Below, in pieces: positions 25,018 through 33,628 of a stretch of 54,027 nt of DNA. This stretch comes from JAFDBW01 sp963723355 (lineage in GTDB: Bacteria; Desulfobacterota; Desulfuromonadia; Desulfuromonadales; BM103). A program made the translations under genes and the position numbers. Under the pieces are notes generated by a model. That model was not told the origin of the DNA, searched no databases, and saw nothing but the letters and a program-made list of their open reading frames with translations. Numbering within the stretch: the stretch's first letter is position 1; the number at the start of each line of letters is the position of its first letter. The stretch is from NCBI GenBank assembly GCA_963723355.1, contig CAVRQQ010000013.1:1-54027 (forward strand), written 5' to 3'.

Positions 25018-25524
25018 TCAGAAGAACCTCGCACTGGTTAAACATGCCGACCCCGCCAAACCGGCCAGCAACGTATACAGGCCGTTGCGAATCCAGAAAT
25101 ATTTTCGGGTCAGCCTGTATTTGCCGAGATAATAGATTTCTCTCAAGTAGGCATCGTACAACTTGTCCTTATCGGCGATCGTCTCCTTGAACGCAGACAT
25201 GAATTCTTCTTCCGTGATTTGTGCATAGGAACGAAAGTAAAACAGATTCAGTACACCCTTGACATGCAGCGCCGGGATGATCGCGAAGATCGAAAAAAGA
25301 ATGGCCAGGCCGCCGGTGAGCATCAGCACCGCGAAAACCGCGAGGTCGAGTTTGTCATACTGGGTCAGGGAAATGGTCAGGATCAGGGATGATGCGGTCA
25401 TGATCATAGAGGCTTTTTGATCGGCCATCTGGTTCAGCGTCATGTGCTTGGTCAGGTTGGCGCGCAGGGCATTGCTCGCCAAAAGACGCGGCAGGATCGG
25501 TTCTTCGTTGTTTTGCTCACTCAT
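25018..25524 (-). CDS. DUF5706/PycTM-type membrane protein (orphan Pycsar-effector-like)
   Basis: A 168-residue protein with two membrane spans in the centre (residues about 38-55 and 61-83) and another near the C-terminus (about 146-162). It shows the order seen in DUF5706, the PycTM family: a polar N-terminal helix, MADQKASMIMTASSLILTIS (the AD-x-KA helix entering the membrane), NLFYFRSYAQITEEEF, and a charged REIYYLGKYRLTRKYFW segment before the last span. In Pycsar defence, PycTM proteins disrupt the membrane when bound by cyclic pyrimidine nucleotides made by an adjacent cyclase. No cyclase is seen here; the neighbours are a tRNA-Arg and a small unknown gene. Another role for the domain is equally possible. 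Confidence 0.72.
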   Translation of the reverse strand: MSEQNNEEPILPRLLASNALRANLTKHMTLNQMADQKASMIMTASSLILTISLTQYDKLDLAVFAVLMLTGGLAILFSIFAIIPALHVKGVLNLFYFRSYAQITEEEFMSAFKETIADKDKLYDAYLREIYYLGKYRLTRKYFWIRNGLYTLLAGLAGSACLTSARFF

Positions 25525-25590
25525 GGGACTCTCCGTTATGCAACGAATTTAGCAGCTATTTTTATCACATCCGCTACCGGCTGTTCCAAC

Positions 25591-25621
25591 AAAAATGGGC
25601 TACGCTGATTGCGTAACCCAT
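25591..25621 (-). terminator. tRNA-Arg terminator
   Basis: On the minus strand ATGGGTTACGC pairs with GCGTAGCCCAT (one G-U pair) across a 5-base loop, followed by TTTTTG. It starts 7 bases beyond the tRNA-Arg 3' end. Confidence 0.8.
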
Positions 25622-25627
25622 CGATTT

Positions 25628-25704
25628 TGGCGGCCCCGGCAGAATTCGAATCTGCGACCTACCGCTTAGGAGGCGGTTGCTCTATCCAGCTGAGCTACGG
25701 GGCC
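25628..25704 (-). tRNA. tRNA-Arg (anticodon CCT)
   Basis: A 77-base cloverleaf on the minus strand. The acceptor stem is GGCCCCG/CGGGGCC with an encoded CCA end. The D-arm is GCTCAGCTGGATAGAGC, the anticodon arm ACCGC-CTCCTAA-GCGGT gives anticodon CCT, and the T-arm contains TTCGAAT. It reads AGG codons. It lies between apt and the PycTM gene and is followed by its own terminator. Confidence 0.95.
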
Positions 25705-25727
25705 ATATCTATAGTTTTTGAAGTCAA

Positions 25728-26243
25728 TCAGAAATTAAGCAGACTGAACACCTTGCCTTCCGGAAGCCTTTTGCGACCCTCGAGAAAATCGAGTTCCGCC
25801 ATGAACGCACATTCAACGACCTCGGCGCCGAGCCCTTCAACCAGTTTGACGACTGCGGAAACCGTCCCACCGGTGGCCAGCAGATCATCGGCGATAATCA
25901 CCCGGTCGCCACTGCTGAAAGCATCTTCATGGATTTCGAGGGTATCGGTACCATATTCAAGGTCGTAAGTGATCTGTCTCACTTTGGATGGCAACTTCCC
26001 GGGTTTGCGGACCAGGGTCACACCGACACCGAGTTTGTATGCCAGGGCAGAACCAAGCACAAAGCCACGCGCCTCGACACCGACGATCTGGTCTATCTTC
26101 TTCCCCACATAGCGGTGTGCGATCAGGTCAATCATGCGATGGAAACTGCGCCCGTCAGAAAGTAACGTCGTAATATCCTTGAAAACGATGCCCTTTTTCG
26201 GAAAATCCGGGATATCACGAATGATGTCTTTAAGTTCTTGCAT
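25728..26243 (-). CDS. apt: Adenine phosphoribosyltransferase
   Basis: A 171-residue purine salvage enzyme that makes AMP from adenine and PRPP. The N-terminal IIRDIPDFPKKGIVFKDITT matches Apt closely, VGVEARGFVLGSALA is the base-binding segment, and VIIADDLLATGGTVSAVV is the PRPP loop with the two acidic residues. The length is standard. The start ATG 26243 has GGAAG upstream. It is the last gene of the minus-strand block that begins at thrS, following rpoS with a 28-base gap. Confidence 0.95.
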   Translation of the reverse strand: MQELKDIIRDIPDFPKKGIVFKDITTLLSDGRSFHRMIDLIAHRYVGKKIDQIVGVEARGFVLGSALAYKLGVGVTLVRKPGKLPSKVRQITYDLEYGTDTLEIHEDAFSSGDRVIIADDLLATGGTVSAVVKLVEGLGAEVVECAFMAELDFLEGRKRLPEGKVFSLLNF

Positions 26244-26270
26244 ACTTCCGCTCCAGTGTTGGGATATGAA

Positions 26271-27251
26271 TCAATCGTCTGCCAGAGAGAAATCGCGCTC
26301 TGACAACAATAAGCGCAATTTCTCAAGGCTCTTGGCTTCGATCTGCCTGATGCGCTCGCGGGTTACCCCGAATTGACGACCGATTGTATCGAGGGTTTGC
26401 GGGTCGCGGTCATCAAGACCGAAGCGCAGCGCGATAATCTCTTTCTCGTTGTCATTCAGGGTCGCCAGCAAATCGGTAATGATGCGAAACTTGTTGAGCC
26501 ATTCTGCAAGATCAAGCGGATTGACCACGCTGGTATCTTCGATCGTATCGATCAGGCTGTAATCGTTGTTTTCACCCATCGGGTGCTCGATAGAATACGT
26601 CTTTTTCAACAGCACCATCAAACGCCGCACATAGGCAGGCTCAACGCCCATGACATCAGCAACTTCCTTGACTTGCGGTTCGCGGTTCAGGTCACGGACC
26701 AGTTCACGGGTAATCTTGATCAGCTTGTTGATATCATCCGAGACGTGAACCGGCAGACGGATAGTGCGGCTCTGGTTGACCAGGGCGCGCTCGATCGACT
26801 GGCGGATCCACCAGGTGGCATAGGTCGAAAAGCGACATTCTTTACTGAGCTTGAAACGTTCAACAGCTTTGATCAGCCCGAGGTTGCCCTCTTCAATCAG
26901 GTCGAGAAAAGGCAGACCGCGATTCATGTAACGCTTGGCAATCTTGACGACCAGTCGCAGGTTCGACTCGATCATCTTGTCGCGGGCGGCCATGTCGCCG
27001 TCATCGATGCGTCTGGCCAGAGCCCTTTCTTCTTCAGCTGTCAAAAGGTTGGTCTTCTGGATATCCTTGAGATAGAGCTTGATGGCATCCATCGCAAAGT
27101 CTTCATAGTCCTCGGCAGCTTCTTTCTCCTCTTCCTCGCGCTCTACCTGGGCCAGAGTCTCTTCATCCGGCTCTTGATCGACCGTAACGGTCGATGGTTT
27201 TTGCACGTCTTCAAGGTCGACTTTTTCACTGTCCTGCAACGCATCACTCAT
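26271..27251 (-). CDS. rpoS: RNA polymerase sigma factor RpoS
   Basis: A 326-residue sigma-70 family factor of the RpoS/stationary-phase type. Region 1.2: DAIKLYLKDIQKTNLLTAEE. Region 2: FLDLIEEGNLGLIKAVERFK and RFSTYATWWIRQSIERAL, the core and -10 recognition helix. Region 3: PVHVSDDINKLIKITREL. Region 4: TLDTIGRQFGVTRERIRQIE, the -35 helix-turn-helix. An acidic N-terminal extension of about 45 residues precedes. The nlpD-rpoS order with pcm and surE just upstream is the conserved rpoS neighbourhood and supports RpoS over other sigma-70 paralogues. It directs general-stress and stationary-phase transcription. Confidence 0.95.
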   Translation of the reverse strand: MSDALQDSEKVDLEDVQKPSTVTVDQEPDEETLAQVEREEEEKEAAEDYEDFAMDAIKLYLKDIQKTNLLTAEEERALARRIDDGDMAARDKMIESNLRLVVKIAKRYMNRGLPFLDLIEEGNLGLIKAVERFKLSKECRFSTYATWWIRQSIERALVNQSRTIRLPVHVSDDINKLIKITRELVRDLNREPQVKEVADVMGVEPAYVRRLMVLLKKTYSIEHPMGENNDYSLIDTIEDTSVVNPLDLAEWLNKFRIITDLLATLNDNEKEIIALRFGLDDRDPQTLDTIGRQFGVTRERIRQIEAKSLEKLRLLLSERDFSLADD

Positions 27252-27331
27252 GACAAGGATCCTTCTGTTGTTTGGCTTAGAGCTGATAAACAGGCATTAT
27301 TACGGATATGGAGTCTAAGTGACCACCACGA

Positions 27332-28090
27332 CTAAGGCAAGTACAAAATCGGGTTGACCGCCGACTTGCCTTTGCGAATTTCGAAATGAAGTCGGGCACT
27401 TTGTCCGTTCGGCGGGACACCGCTCAAGGCAATCTCATCGCCCTGCCCGACAAAATCATGCATCTGTACAAGGTTTTTCTGGTTGTAACCATAGACACTG
27501 AAAAAACTGTCTGAATGTTCGACAATAACCAGGTTGCCGTAACCGGGAATCGCGTTGCCGCTGTAGATGACCTTGCCAGGAGCCGCCGCTACGACTTTGG
27601 TCCCCTTTGGCACCCCGATTTCAATCCCCTTGTATACTTTTTGACTCTGTGAACCGAACTTGTTGAGGATTTTACCCTGTGCCGGCCAGATAAAAATCCC
27701 TTTATTTGGCTTTGAAGAATGATCGGTTTGCGCAGCGGCGGGTTTACCGGTTGAAGGCTTCTGTGCCGATTTTGCCGGCGGTTTAGCTGTGGTGGCCCTG
27801 TTTGATGTTGTTTGGGCAGGCGCTCTGGCAGTCGATGGACCCGCAACTGTCGCGGGCACATTACGCAGTTGCGTTACCCCAGGGATAAAGACCTTCTGGT
27901 TGACCTTTAACTGGGCCGGGTCTTTGATATGGTTGATCCGCGCCAGACGATTTTCGTCAACGTCATAAGTCATGGCTATGCGATAGAGGGTCTGGCCCGG
28001 TTTCACCGTATGATAAATCCCCGTCGGAGCACACGATAGCACCAGGCAGAGCATCAGCACAGAGATACATGTTTTCACAAAAAAATACAT
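27332..28090 (-). CDS. nlpD: NlpD-type LysM/M23 lipoprotein with degenerate peptidase site
   Basis: A 252-residue lipoprotein. Signal peptide with lipobox LVLSC near residue 20; a LysM peptidoglycan-binding domain (YHTVKPGQTLYRIAMTYDVD to VNQKVFIPG); a proline/alanine/threonine-rich linker; and a C-terminal M23 domain (GVPKGTKVVAAAPGKVIYSG, YGNLVIVEHSDSFFSVYGYN, RLHFEIRKGKSAVNPILYLP). The zinc ligands are lost: GIEIGV replaces HxGxD, and LHFEIR lacks the second His of HxH. Such degenerate M23 domains, as in NlpD and EnvC, activate amidases that split daughter cells. It lies directly upstream of rpoS, the conserved nlpD position. The frame is open to a GTG at 28096. Confidence 0.85.
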   Translation of the reverse strand: MYFFVKTCISVLMLCLVLSCAPTGIYHTVKPGQTLYRIAMTYDVDENRLARINHIKDPAQLKVNQKVFIPGVTQLRNVPATVAGPSTARAPAQTTSNRATTAKPPAKSAQKPSTGKPAAAQTDHSSKPNKGIFIWPAQGKILNKFGSQSQKVYKGIEIGVPKGTKVVAAAPGKVIYSGNAIPGYGNLVIVEHSDSFFSVYGYNQKNLVQMHDFVGQGDEIALSGVPPNGQSARLHFEIRKGKSAVNPILYLP

Positions 28091-28127
28091 TATCACAGGC
28101 CCGGTTTTGCTTTAATTGACTGGCCAT

Positions 28128-28156
28128 CACGTCACGCGCCACGCGCCACGCGCCAC
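28128..28156. repeat. Heptamer repeat array (CACGCGC unit)
   Basis: CACGTCA, CGCGCCA, CGCGCCA and CGCGCCAC: about four seven-base units in tandem in the gap between yqaA and nlpD. It is related to the GCGTRCC arrays near 18.2-18.6 kb. Confidence 0.6.
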
Positions 28157-28177
28157 TTTCTTCCCCAGTGTCCTATA

Positions 28178-28771
28178 TCAAAAGACATATTTCAATAGCA
28201 GGAAGCCTCCGACCAGCAATAATACAAAAACAATGCTGAGCAGATTGAAGTAGCGATCGATAAAATCACGCATACCCGGCCCGTAACGGCGCAGCAGCCA
28301 GGCGACCAGGAAAAACCGCAGACTGCGGCTGACCAGGGACGCTATGACGAAAACCAGCAGGTTGATTTTGAAAACACCCGAGCCGATCGTGATGACCTTG
28401 TAGGGGATCGGGGTAAAGCCTGCAGTGAAGACCACCCAAAAGTCGTATTCAGCGAAAAGGCCCTGCACCTTCTCGAATACGGCCGGCGTAAAGCCGGGGA
28501 TATAATCGAAGAAGAAAGAGTTGACAACCGGCCAGGCGCCCCAACCGATGGCATAACCGATCAGGCCGCCCAACACGGAGCCGGCCGATGCCAGCAAGGC
28601 AAAACGCCAGGCCCGTGATGGCAAGGCAATACAAAGGGCAATCAGGAGAACATCCGGAGGGACCGGGAAAATGGATGACTCTACGAGTGCCAGCAGAAAA
28701 AGAGCCGGACCACCATATGGGGTCTCGGCCCAATGCAGAACCCAGTCGTAGAGTCTTCTTATCAGGCGCAT
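28178..28771 (-). CDS. YqaA/DedA-type inner-membrane protein
   Basis: A 197-residue membrane protein of the VTT/DedA superfamily, YqaA branch. It has about five spans. Family-like features are an N-terminal RRLYDWVLHWAETPYGGPAL, PVPPDVLLIALCIALPSRA, the glycine-rich GSVLGGLIGYAIGWGAW, and the key re-entrant loop VFTAGFTPIPYKVITIGSGVF. DedA-superfamily proteins act in lipid scrambling or transport at the inner membrane, and YqaA is uncharacterised. Its start ATG is 4 bases past the stop of the upstream pcm gene, so the genes are in one operon. Confidence 0.85.
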   Translation of the reverse strand: MRLIRRLYDWVLHWAETPYGGPALFLLALVESSIFPVPPDVLLIALCIALPSRAWRFALLASAGSVLGGLIGYAIGWGAWPVVNSFFFDYIPGFTPAVFEKVQGLFAEYDFWVVFTAGFTPIPYKVITIGSGVFKINLLVFVIASLVSRSLRFFLVAWLLRRYGPGMRDFIDRYFNLLSIVFVLLLVGGFLLLKYVF

Positions 28772-28774
28772 AAG

Positions 28775-29431
28775 TCAGGCTCTCTCATCGCGCCAGCCGT
28801 GATTACCGACCAGCGGCACGAACCGACAGCCAAGAAGCTGCTCTTCCTTGAACTCATGTTCGGTTGTGCGGGTTATTCGCATCAGCACCTGGCTCATCCG
28901 GTCCCCGACCGGTATCACCAGGCGGCCGCCGACGGCCAGTTGATCAAGATAGTCACGGGGCACATCGGGAGCGCCCGCCGTGACGATGATAGCATCAAAG
29001 GGAGCCATCTCCTGCCAGCCGAGTGTGCCATCCGCCAGGCGGATATTGACCTTGCTGTAGCCACAGGCATCAAGGGCTTTCCTGGCCCGGCGGGCCAGTG
29101 CAGGGATGCGCTCCAGGGAGAAGACCCGATCTGCCAGCAAAGCGAGGACAGCGGCCTGGTAGCCGGAGCCCGTACCGACTTCAAGGACTTTTTCTGTGCC
29201 ATCGAGCGCCAGGGCCTCACTCATCACGGCGACCATGTAGGGCTGGGAAATCGTCTGTCTTTCCCCGATCGGCAAAGGCGCATCCTGGTATGCCTGACTT
29301 TCAAGGGCCTCTTCGACAAATTTATGCCTTGGCACCTGCAACATCGCATCGATGACTCTGGGGTCCCTGACACCGCGAGCAACAACCTGGTCTTCAACCA
29401 TGCGCCGACGGGCGATCGAGAAATTATTCAT
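28775..29431 (-). CDS. pcm: Protein-L-isoaspartate O-methyltransferase
   Basis: A 218-residue S-adenosylmethionine-dependent methyltransferase that marks isoaspartyl residues in aged proteins for repair. Signature segments are VEDQVVARGVRDPRVIDAML at the N-terminus, KVLEVGTGSGYQAAVLA (SAM motif I), VFSLERIPALARRARKALDA, and the C-terminal PVGDRMSQVLMRITRT. The length matches the family. The start ATG 29431 overlaps the end of surE by four bases (ATGA), as in the conserved surE-pcm-nlpD-rpoS series. Confidence 0.93.
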   Translation of the reverse strand: MNNFSIARRRMVEDQVVARGVRDPRVIDAMLQVPRHKFVEEALESQAYQDAPLPIGERQTISQPYMVAVMSEALALDGTEKVLEVGTGSGYQAAVLALLADRVFSLERIPALARRARKALDACGYSKVNIRLADGTLGWQEMAPFDAIIVTAGAPDVPRDYLDQLAVGGRLVIPVGDRMSQVLMRITRTTEHEFKEEQLLGCRFVPLVGNHGWRDERA

Positions 29432-30209
29432 GTCGGGGGGTTCTCACCATCTGAATCAACCGGCAGTTCTCCCATGCGCCACTGGCGCAATCGGTCCATG
29501 GCAGCGTAATTGGTCAGATCCAGATGTAACGGCGTCACCGAAACATAGCCGTGTTGTACGGCATGGAAATCCGTCCCGTCAAGGTCCTGAAAATCAAGAC
29601 CTCCGGCACCGATCCAGTAATAGGTTCGCCCGCGGGGGTCGATATTTTCGATCACGGCATCTTCGTAGATCCGCTTGCCCTGCCTGGTCAGGCGAATTCC
29701 CAGGGGCTTGCTGGGTGGGACATTGACATTGATGAAGGTGTCAGCAGGCAAGCCATGTTCTGTTACGGTCAGTGCCAACTGCTCGGCAACCCTGGCGGCA
29801 TCGGCAAAGTCAGCATAACTGAAACTTCTTGGAGGAAAGTGACACTGCAATAGCCGGAACACCCATCAGGGTCGCCTCCATCGCTGCAGCAACGGTACCC
29901 GAATAGGTCAGGTCGTCTCCCATGTTGCCTCCCTTGTTGATTCCCGAAATGACCAGATCCGGCTTTTCTTTCAGGATGCCGTGGATTCCAAGGTTGACCG
30001 CATCGGTCGGTGTCCCGCTCACAGCCCAGCGATCCGCAAGGATCTCCTCGGCGCGCAGGGGTGCAGTGCAGGGTCAGGGCATGACCGATGGCGCTTCTCT
30101 CCCGGTCGGGAGCGACAACGACGACCCGTCCGAGAGATTGCAAGCGATCAGCCAGGGCTTGCAAGCCGGCAGAATGGATCCCGTCGTCATTCGTCAGTAA
30201 GATCAGCAC
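29428..30209 (-). CDS. surE: 5'-nucleotidase SurE, frame broken twice
   Basis: A SurE nucleotidase spread over three frames. Frame A from GTG 30209: ILLTNDDGIHSAGLQALADR (metal-binding NDDG), ending correctly near ALTLH. Frame B from about 30056: LRAEEILADRWAVSGTPTDA, then LVISGINKGGNMGDDLTYSG (active-site loop). Frame C from about 29848: PPRSFSYADFADAARVAEQL, then ADTFINVNVPPS, to the stop at 29428. Together these give a normal SurE of about 260 residues. The two one-base breaks are near 30056 and 29848. SurE removes 5'-phosphates from nucleotides under stress. The neighbouring pcm overlaps by the ATGA junction. Base-calling error is the likeliest cause, but inactivation cannot be excluded. 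Confidence 0.85.
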
Positions 30210-30249
30210 GGAGTTATTTCAGACAGAGAGTCAATGGGGAACAAATATC

Positions 30250-30657
30250 TCAAGGCGCGATTTTCAGGCTTTTCTTCAGTTGCAGGATATCTTCGCGAAT
30301 CTCCTTGAGCAGCTTCAGATCGACGGACCCGGATAGAGGAAGAGCAAGCTGGTCATCCGTAGCAGAAGTCTTTACCGTGGATTTTTTGACCGGTTCAGCG
30401 ACCTTGCGGTCGGGCTTCTCACGCAGTTTCTTGCGTGCACCGGCTATGGTAAAGCCCTGGTTGTAAAGGAGGTCCTTCAGATGCAGGATCAGTTCTACAT
30501 CCTGCTTGCGATAGAGCCTTTGATTGCTGCGGCTCTTGTTTGGTCGTATAGCTTTAAACTCAGTCTCCCAGTAACGGAGGACGTGAGTTTTAACGCCGGT
30601 GAATTTGGCAACTTCACCGATCTTGTAATAAAGTTTGTCGGGAATCTGAAAGTCCAT
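30250..30657 (-). CDS. MerR family transcriptional regulator
   Basis: A 135-residue MerR-type regulator. The N-terminal winged helix reads YYKIGEVAKFTGVKTHVLRY, WETEFKAIRPNKSRSNQRLY and RKQDVELILHLKDLLYNQGF. After a short dimerisation helix the C-terminus is a charged tail of about 45 residues with no metal-binding cysteines, so it is not a MerR metal sensor. The gene follows ihfA with a 36-base gap in the order pheT-ihfA-merR that is conserved in many proteobacteria; its regulon is unknown. Confidence 0.9.
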   Translation of the reverse strand: MDFQIPDKLYYKIGEVAKFTGVKTHVLRYWETEFKAIRPNKSRSNQRLYRKQDVELILHLKDLLYNQGFTIAGARKKLREKPDRKVAEPVKKSTVKTSATDDQLALPLSGSVDLKLLKEIREDILQLKKSLKIAP

Positions 30658-30693
30658 GCGCCGAAACCCTGGAGATGGCGGAGCGGACGTGCT

Positions 30694-30978
30694 CTATCCC
30701 TCCGAGTCGTTTAATGATGCCTTGAGCACCTGGCTCGGCTTGAAGGTCAGAATGCGACGGGAAGATATTTCTATCTCTTCCCCGGTCTGTGGGTTACGAC
30801 CACGACGAGTCGCCTTGTCCTTGACGACAAAGTTACCGAAACCGGCTATCTTGATCTTGTCGCCCCCCTCAAGTGTGTTCTTCATGATGTCGAAAACCAT
30901 TTCGACGATCTCGGCGGACTCCTTTTTGGAGAAGCCGGTTTTCAGATAAACATTTTCGACAAGGTCCGCCTTAGTCAT
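30694..30978 (-). CDS. ihfA: Integration host factor subunit alpha
   Basis: A 94-residue HU/IHF-family DNA-bending protein. Features: TKADLVENVYLKTGFSKKES, VFDIMKNTLEGGDKIKIAGF, and the arm with GRNPQTGEEIEISSRRILTF, which intercalates into the minor groove. The position directly after pheT is the conserved ihfA location and distinguishes it from HU or IHF beta. IHF dimers sharply bend DNA in recombination and sigma-54 promoter activation. The start ATG 30978 has a clear ribosome site (GGAGG). Confidence 0.92.
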   Translation of the reverse strand: MTKADLVENVYLKTGFSKKESAEIVEMVFDIMKNTLEGGDKIKIAGFGNFVVKDKATRRGRNPQTGEEIEISSRRILTFKPSQVLKASLNDSEG

Positions 30979-31057
30979 GAATATCCACCTCCATTAGATA
31001 TCTACGCGATTTTTCAGGTTTTTATACCACAGGCTGAAGAAAATACGCAACTTTTTT

Positions 31058-33461
31058 TTAGCGCAGCTCGGCACTCAGTTCCTTTTCCATCGCTTTGACC
31101 AGTTTGCCATGCAGATTCTGGATCAATTCGTCGGTCAATGTTCTGTCCAGAGCCCGGTAGCTGGCACGGATCGCCAGGCTTTTCTTGCCTTGCGGGATCC
31201 CCTCGCCGGAATAGACATCAAACAGCTCGATTTTTTCTAGATCCTTGATTTTGACCCGGCCGAGAACCGTAAGGACCTGTTGGGCGGAAATCTCCGTATC
31301 GACCAGAAAGGCAGAGTCACGCTGTACATCCGGGTAGCGTGACAATGGCTGGAACTGGATCTTGCCGCCGCCGATTTCAAACAGGGCCTCGACATCCAGA
31401 TCGCAGAGGATTGCCGACGAACCAAGATCGAATTCGAACAGGACTTCAGGGTGCAGTTCACCGAGTGTGCCGAGCAGGCGGTCACCACAATACAGGGCAC
31501 ACGATTTGCCCGGATGGTAATAAGTCTCGTCGCTCTGTTTATCCCAGGTCAGACCGGTAATCCTCAAGGAGCACAGGAGATCTTCAATAGCCCCCTTCAT
31601 ATCATAAAAATCGACTTTGGCGTCAGACTGTGCCCAGCCCAGCGGCTCACGGCGACCACAGAGGATTGCCGTCAGGCGCAGGCTCTCCTGCGGCAAATCA
31701 TCACCATCAGAAGACCGGAAGACAGGACGGAGTTCAAACAGGGCGAGGTCTTCGCTGCGATAGGCAAGGTTGCGAGCCGCGGTTTCCAGCAGGCTCGGTA
31801 CCAGGGTGGTGCGCATAACGGCCTGATCTTCCGCCAAAGGATTCAGGATCCGGACATTCTGCCGTCGCGGGTCATTTTCACCAAGGCCGATTCTGTCGAG
31901 GCAACCGGCATTGAAAAAAGAATAGTTAATCACCTCGGAGTAACCCAGGCTTGTCATCTGGTCGCGGACTTTTCGCTCCAGCGACAGATGAGCAGGCAAT
32001 TGCTGACAGGTCAGGCTGCTGACCGGCATCGTCACGGGGATCCGGTCGTAGCCGACGAGACGGGCGACTTCCTCGATCAGATCGATTTCACGTTCGAGGT
32101 CGGGTCGGAAATTTGGTATTTCAACGATCAGGGCACCATCACCTGGCTCGCATTTCAGACCGATTGCAGCGAGCTTGTCACTGATATCGCCAATCCCAAG
32201 CTCCAGCCCCAGCACCTCGCTTGTGCGAGCAGCCGTTATCGTAACCGTGCGTCTGGCAATTTGTTCCGGGTAAACATCAACGGCACCTGGGGCAACCGAT
32301 CCCCCTGCAAGTTCCGCGATCAGGGCCGCAGCACGATCCAGCGCCAGCGGGACCATGTCAACATCAGTGCCGCGCTCAAAGCGGTGCGAAGATTCCGTAT
32401 GCAGGCCGAGACGTTTACTGGTGCGGCGAATTGCCACGGGATTGAAATAGGCACTTTCAAGTAAAATATCTTTGGTGTCGTCCTGAACTTCTGAATCCAG
32501 ACCGCCCATGACCCCGGCCAGAGCGACCGGGCCAACCCCATCACAGATAACCAGGTCACTTGCTTCCAGGGTGCGTTCCTGCCCATCCAGCGTCGTGAAC
32601 TTGTCCCCTTGCCCTGCCCTGCGCACCACGATCCGCTGCTCACGCAAGAGGTTGAAATCGAAGGCATGCAAAGGTTGTCCGAGTTCCATCATGACAAAGT
32701 TGGTGATATCGACCACATTATTGATCGAGCGCATGCCGACGGTCTCAAGACGCCGGACCATCCAGTCCGGTGACGGGCCGATCTTGACACCCTCGATCAG
32801 CCGCGCCGCATAGCGCGGGCACAAATCTGCATCTTCGATAATCACGGAGGTCTTGTCCGAGGCCTTTACACCCGATTCATGGAGGCCGGGCTCCGGCAGA
32901 TGCAAAGGTTTGCCGACCATCGCCGACACCTCACGTGCGACACCGACCACACTCAGACAATCAGGGCCGATTGGGAGTCAGGCCGATCTCGTACATGACA
33001 TCTTTCATGCCGAGGACTTCGAACACCGGACGTCCCAGCGGCAGGTCGGCAGGTAAAATCATGATGCCGTCCGCATCCTCTCCAAGTCCGAGCTCCTTGG
33101 TCGAGCAAAGCATGCCAAATGATTCCTGGTTCCGAATTTTCGATTTCTTGATCTTGAAATCACCTGGCAGAACCGTTCCGACCTGGGCAAAGGCAACCAG
33201 GTCTCCGGTCTTATGGTTCTTCGCACCACAGACAACCTGTACGGTCGCGCTACCCGTTTCAACCTTGCAGACGGTCAGACGATCCGCATCAGGGTGTGGC
33301 GAAACATCGGCGAGACGGGCGACAATCACACTGTCGAGCCCATCCCCGTGATGTTCCATGGCATCGACCTCAAGGCCGACCATGGTCAGACGATGGGAAA
33401 GTTCATCGGCAGAAAGGTCAAAATCGACATACTCCTTGAGCCAGTTCAAGGTGACTTTCAT
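31058..33461 (-). CDS. pheT: Phenylalanine-tRNA ligase beta subunit, frame broken once
   Basis: Large subunit of the alpha2-beta2 phenylalanyl-tRNA synthetase. The first frame (ATG 33461) holds the N-terminal tRNA-binding/EMAP-like part: MKVTLNWLKEYVDFDLSADE, then CGAKNHKTGDLVAFAQVGTV, ending GLTPNRP-stop near 32961. The next frame continues DCLSVVGVAREVSAMVGKPL through the B3/4 editing and B5 domains, and the C-terminal anticodon-binding FDX domain (LSRYPDVQRDSAFLVDTEIS). Removing one C from a CCC run at about 32964-32966 rejoins NRPDCLSVVG into about 800 residues, the normal length. As the gene is essential, this break is almost surely a sequence error. It lies between pheS and ihfA. Confidence 0.9.
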
Positions 33462-33496
33462 ACTTCAAGTCCTTTATCAGATAAATCTATCTAAAT

Positions 33497-33614
33497 AGTT
33501 AAAAGTGAAGAGTAAATGTGAAAAGTAATTTAATGTTCTGTTTTAGGTTTTAGTTTTAAGTTTTAGGTTTTAAATTCCAGCCCCTAGCCTCCAGTCCCAA
33601 GCCCCCGCCTTTAA
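33497..33614. repeat. Composite of three heptamer-type repeats between pheS and pheT
   Basis: Three degenerate arrays follow one another: 33497-33530 (AGTGAAA-like units), 33540-33574 (GTTTTAG units, e.g. TTTTAGGTTTTAG) and 33577-33614 (CCAGYCY units ending CCCGCCTTTAA). The array lies between the pheS stop and pheT start. The last one matches the arrays at 51277-51344 and 52645-52686. Confidence 0.6.
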
Positions 33615-33628
33615 CCCAGTCTCCGCAT

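Noticed and set aside
26373..27335. Plus-strand open frame of 320 residues opposite rpoS
   Set aside because: It mirrors the rpoS frame. rpoS carries all sigma-factor regions, and the antisense product has no recognisable domain.
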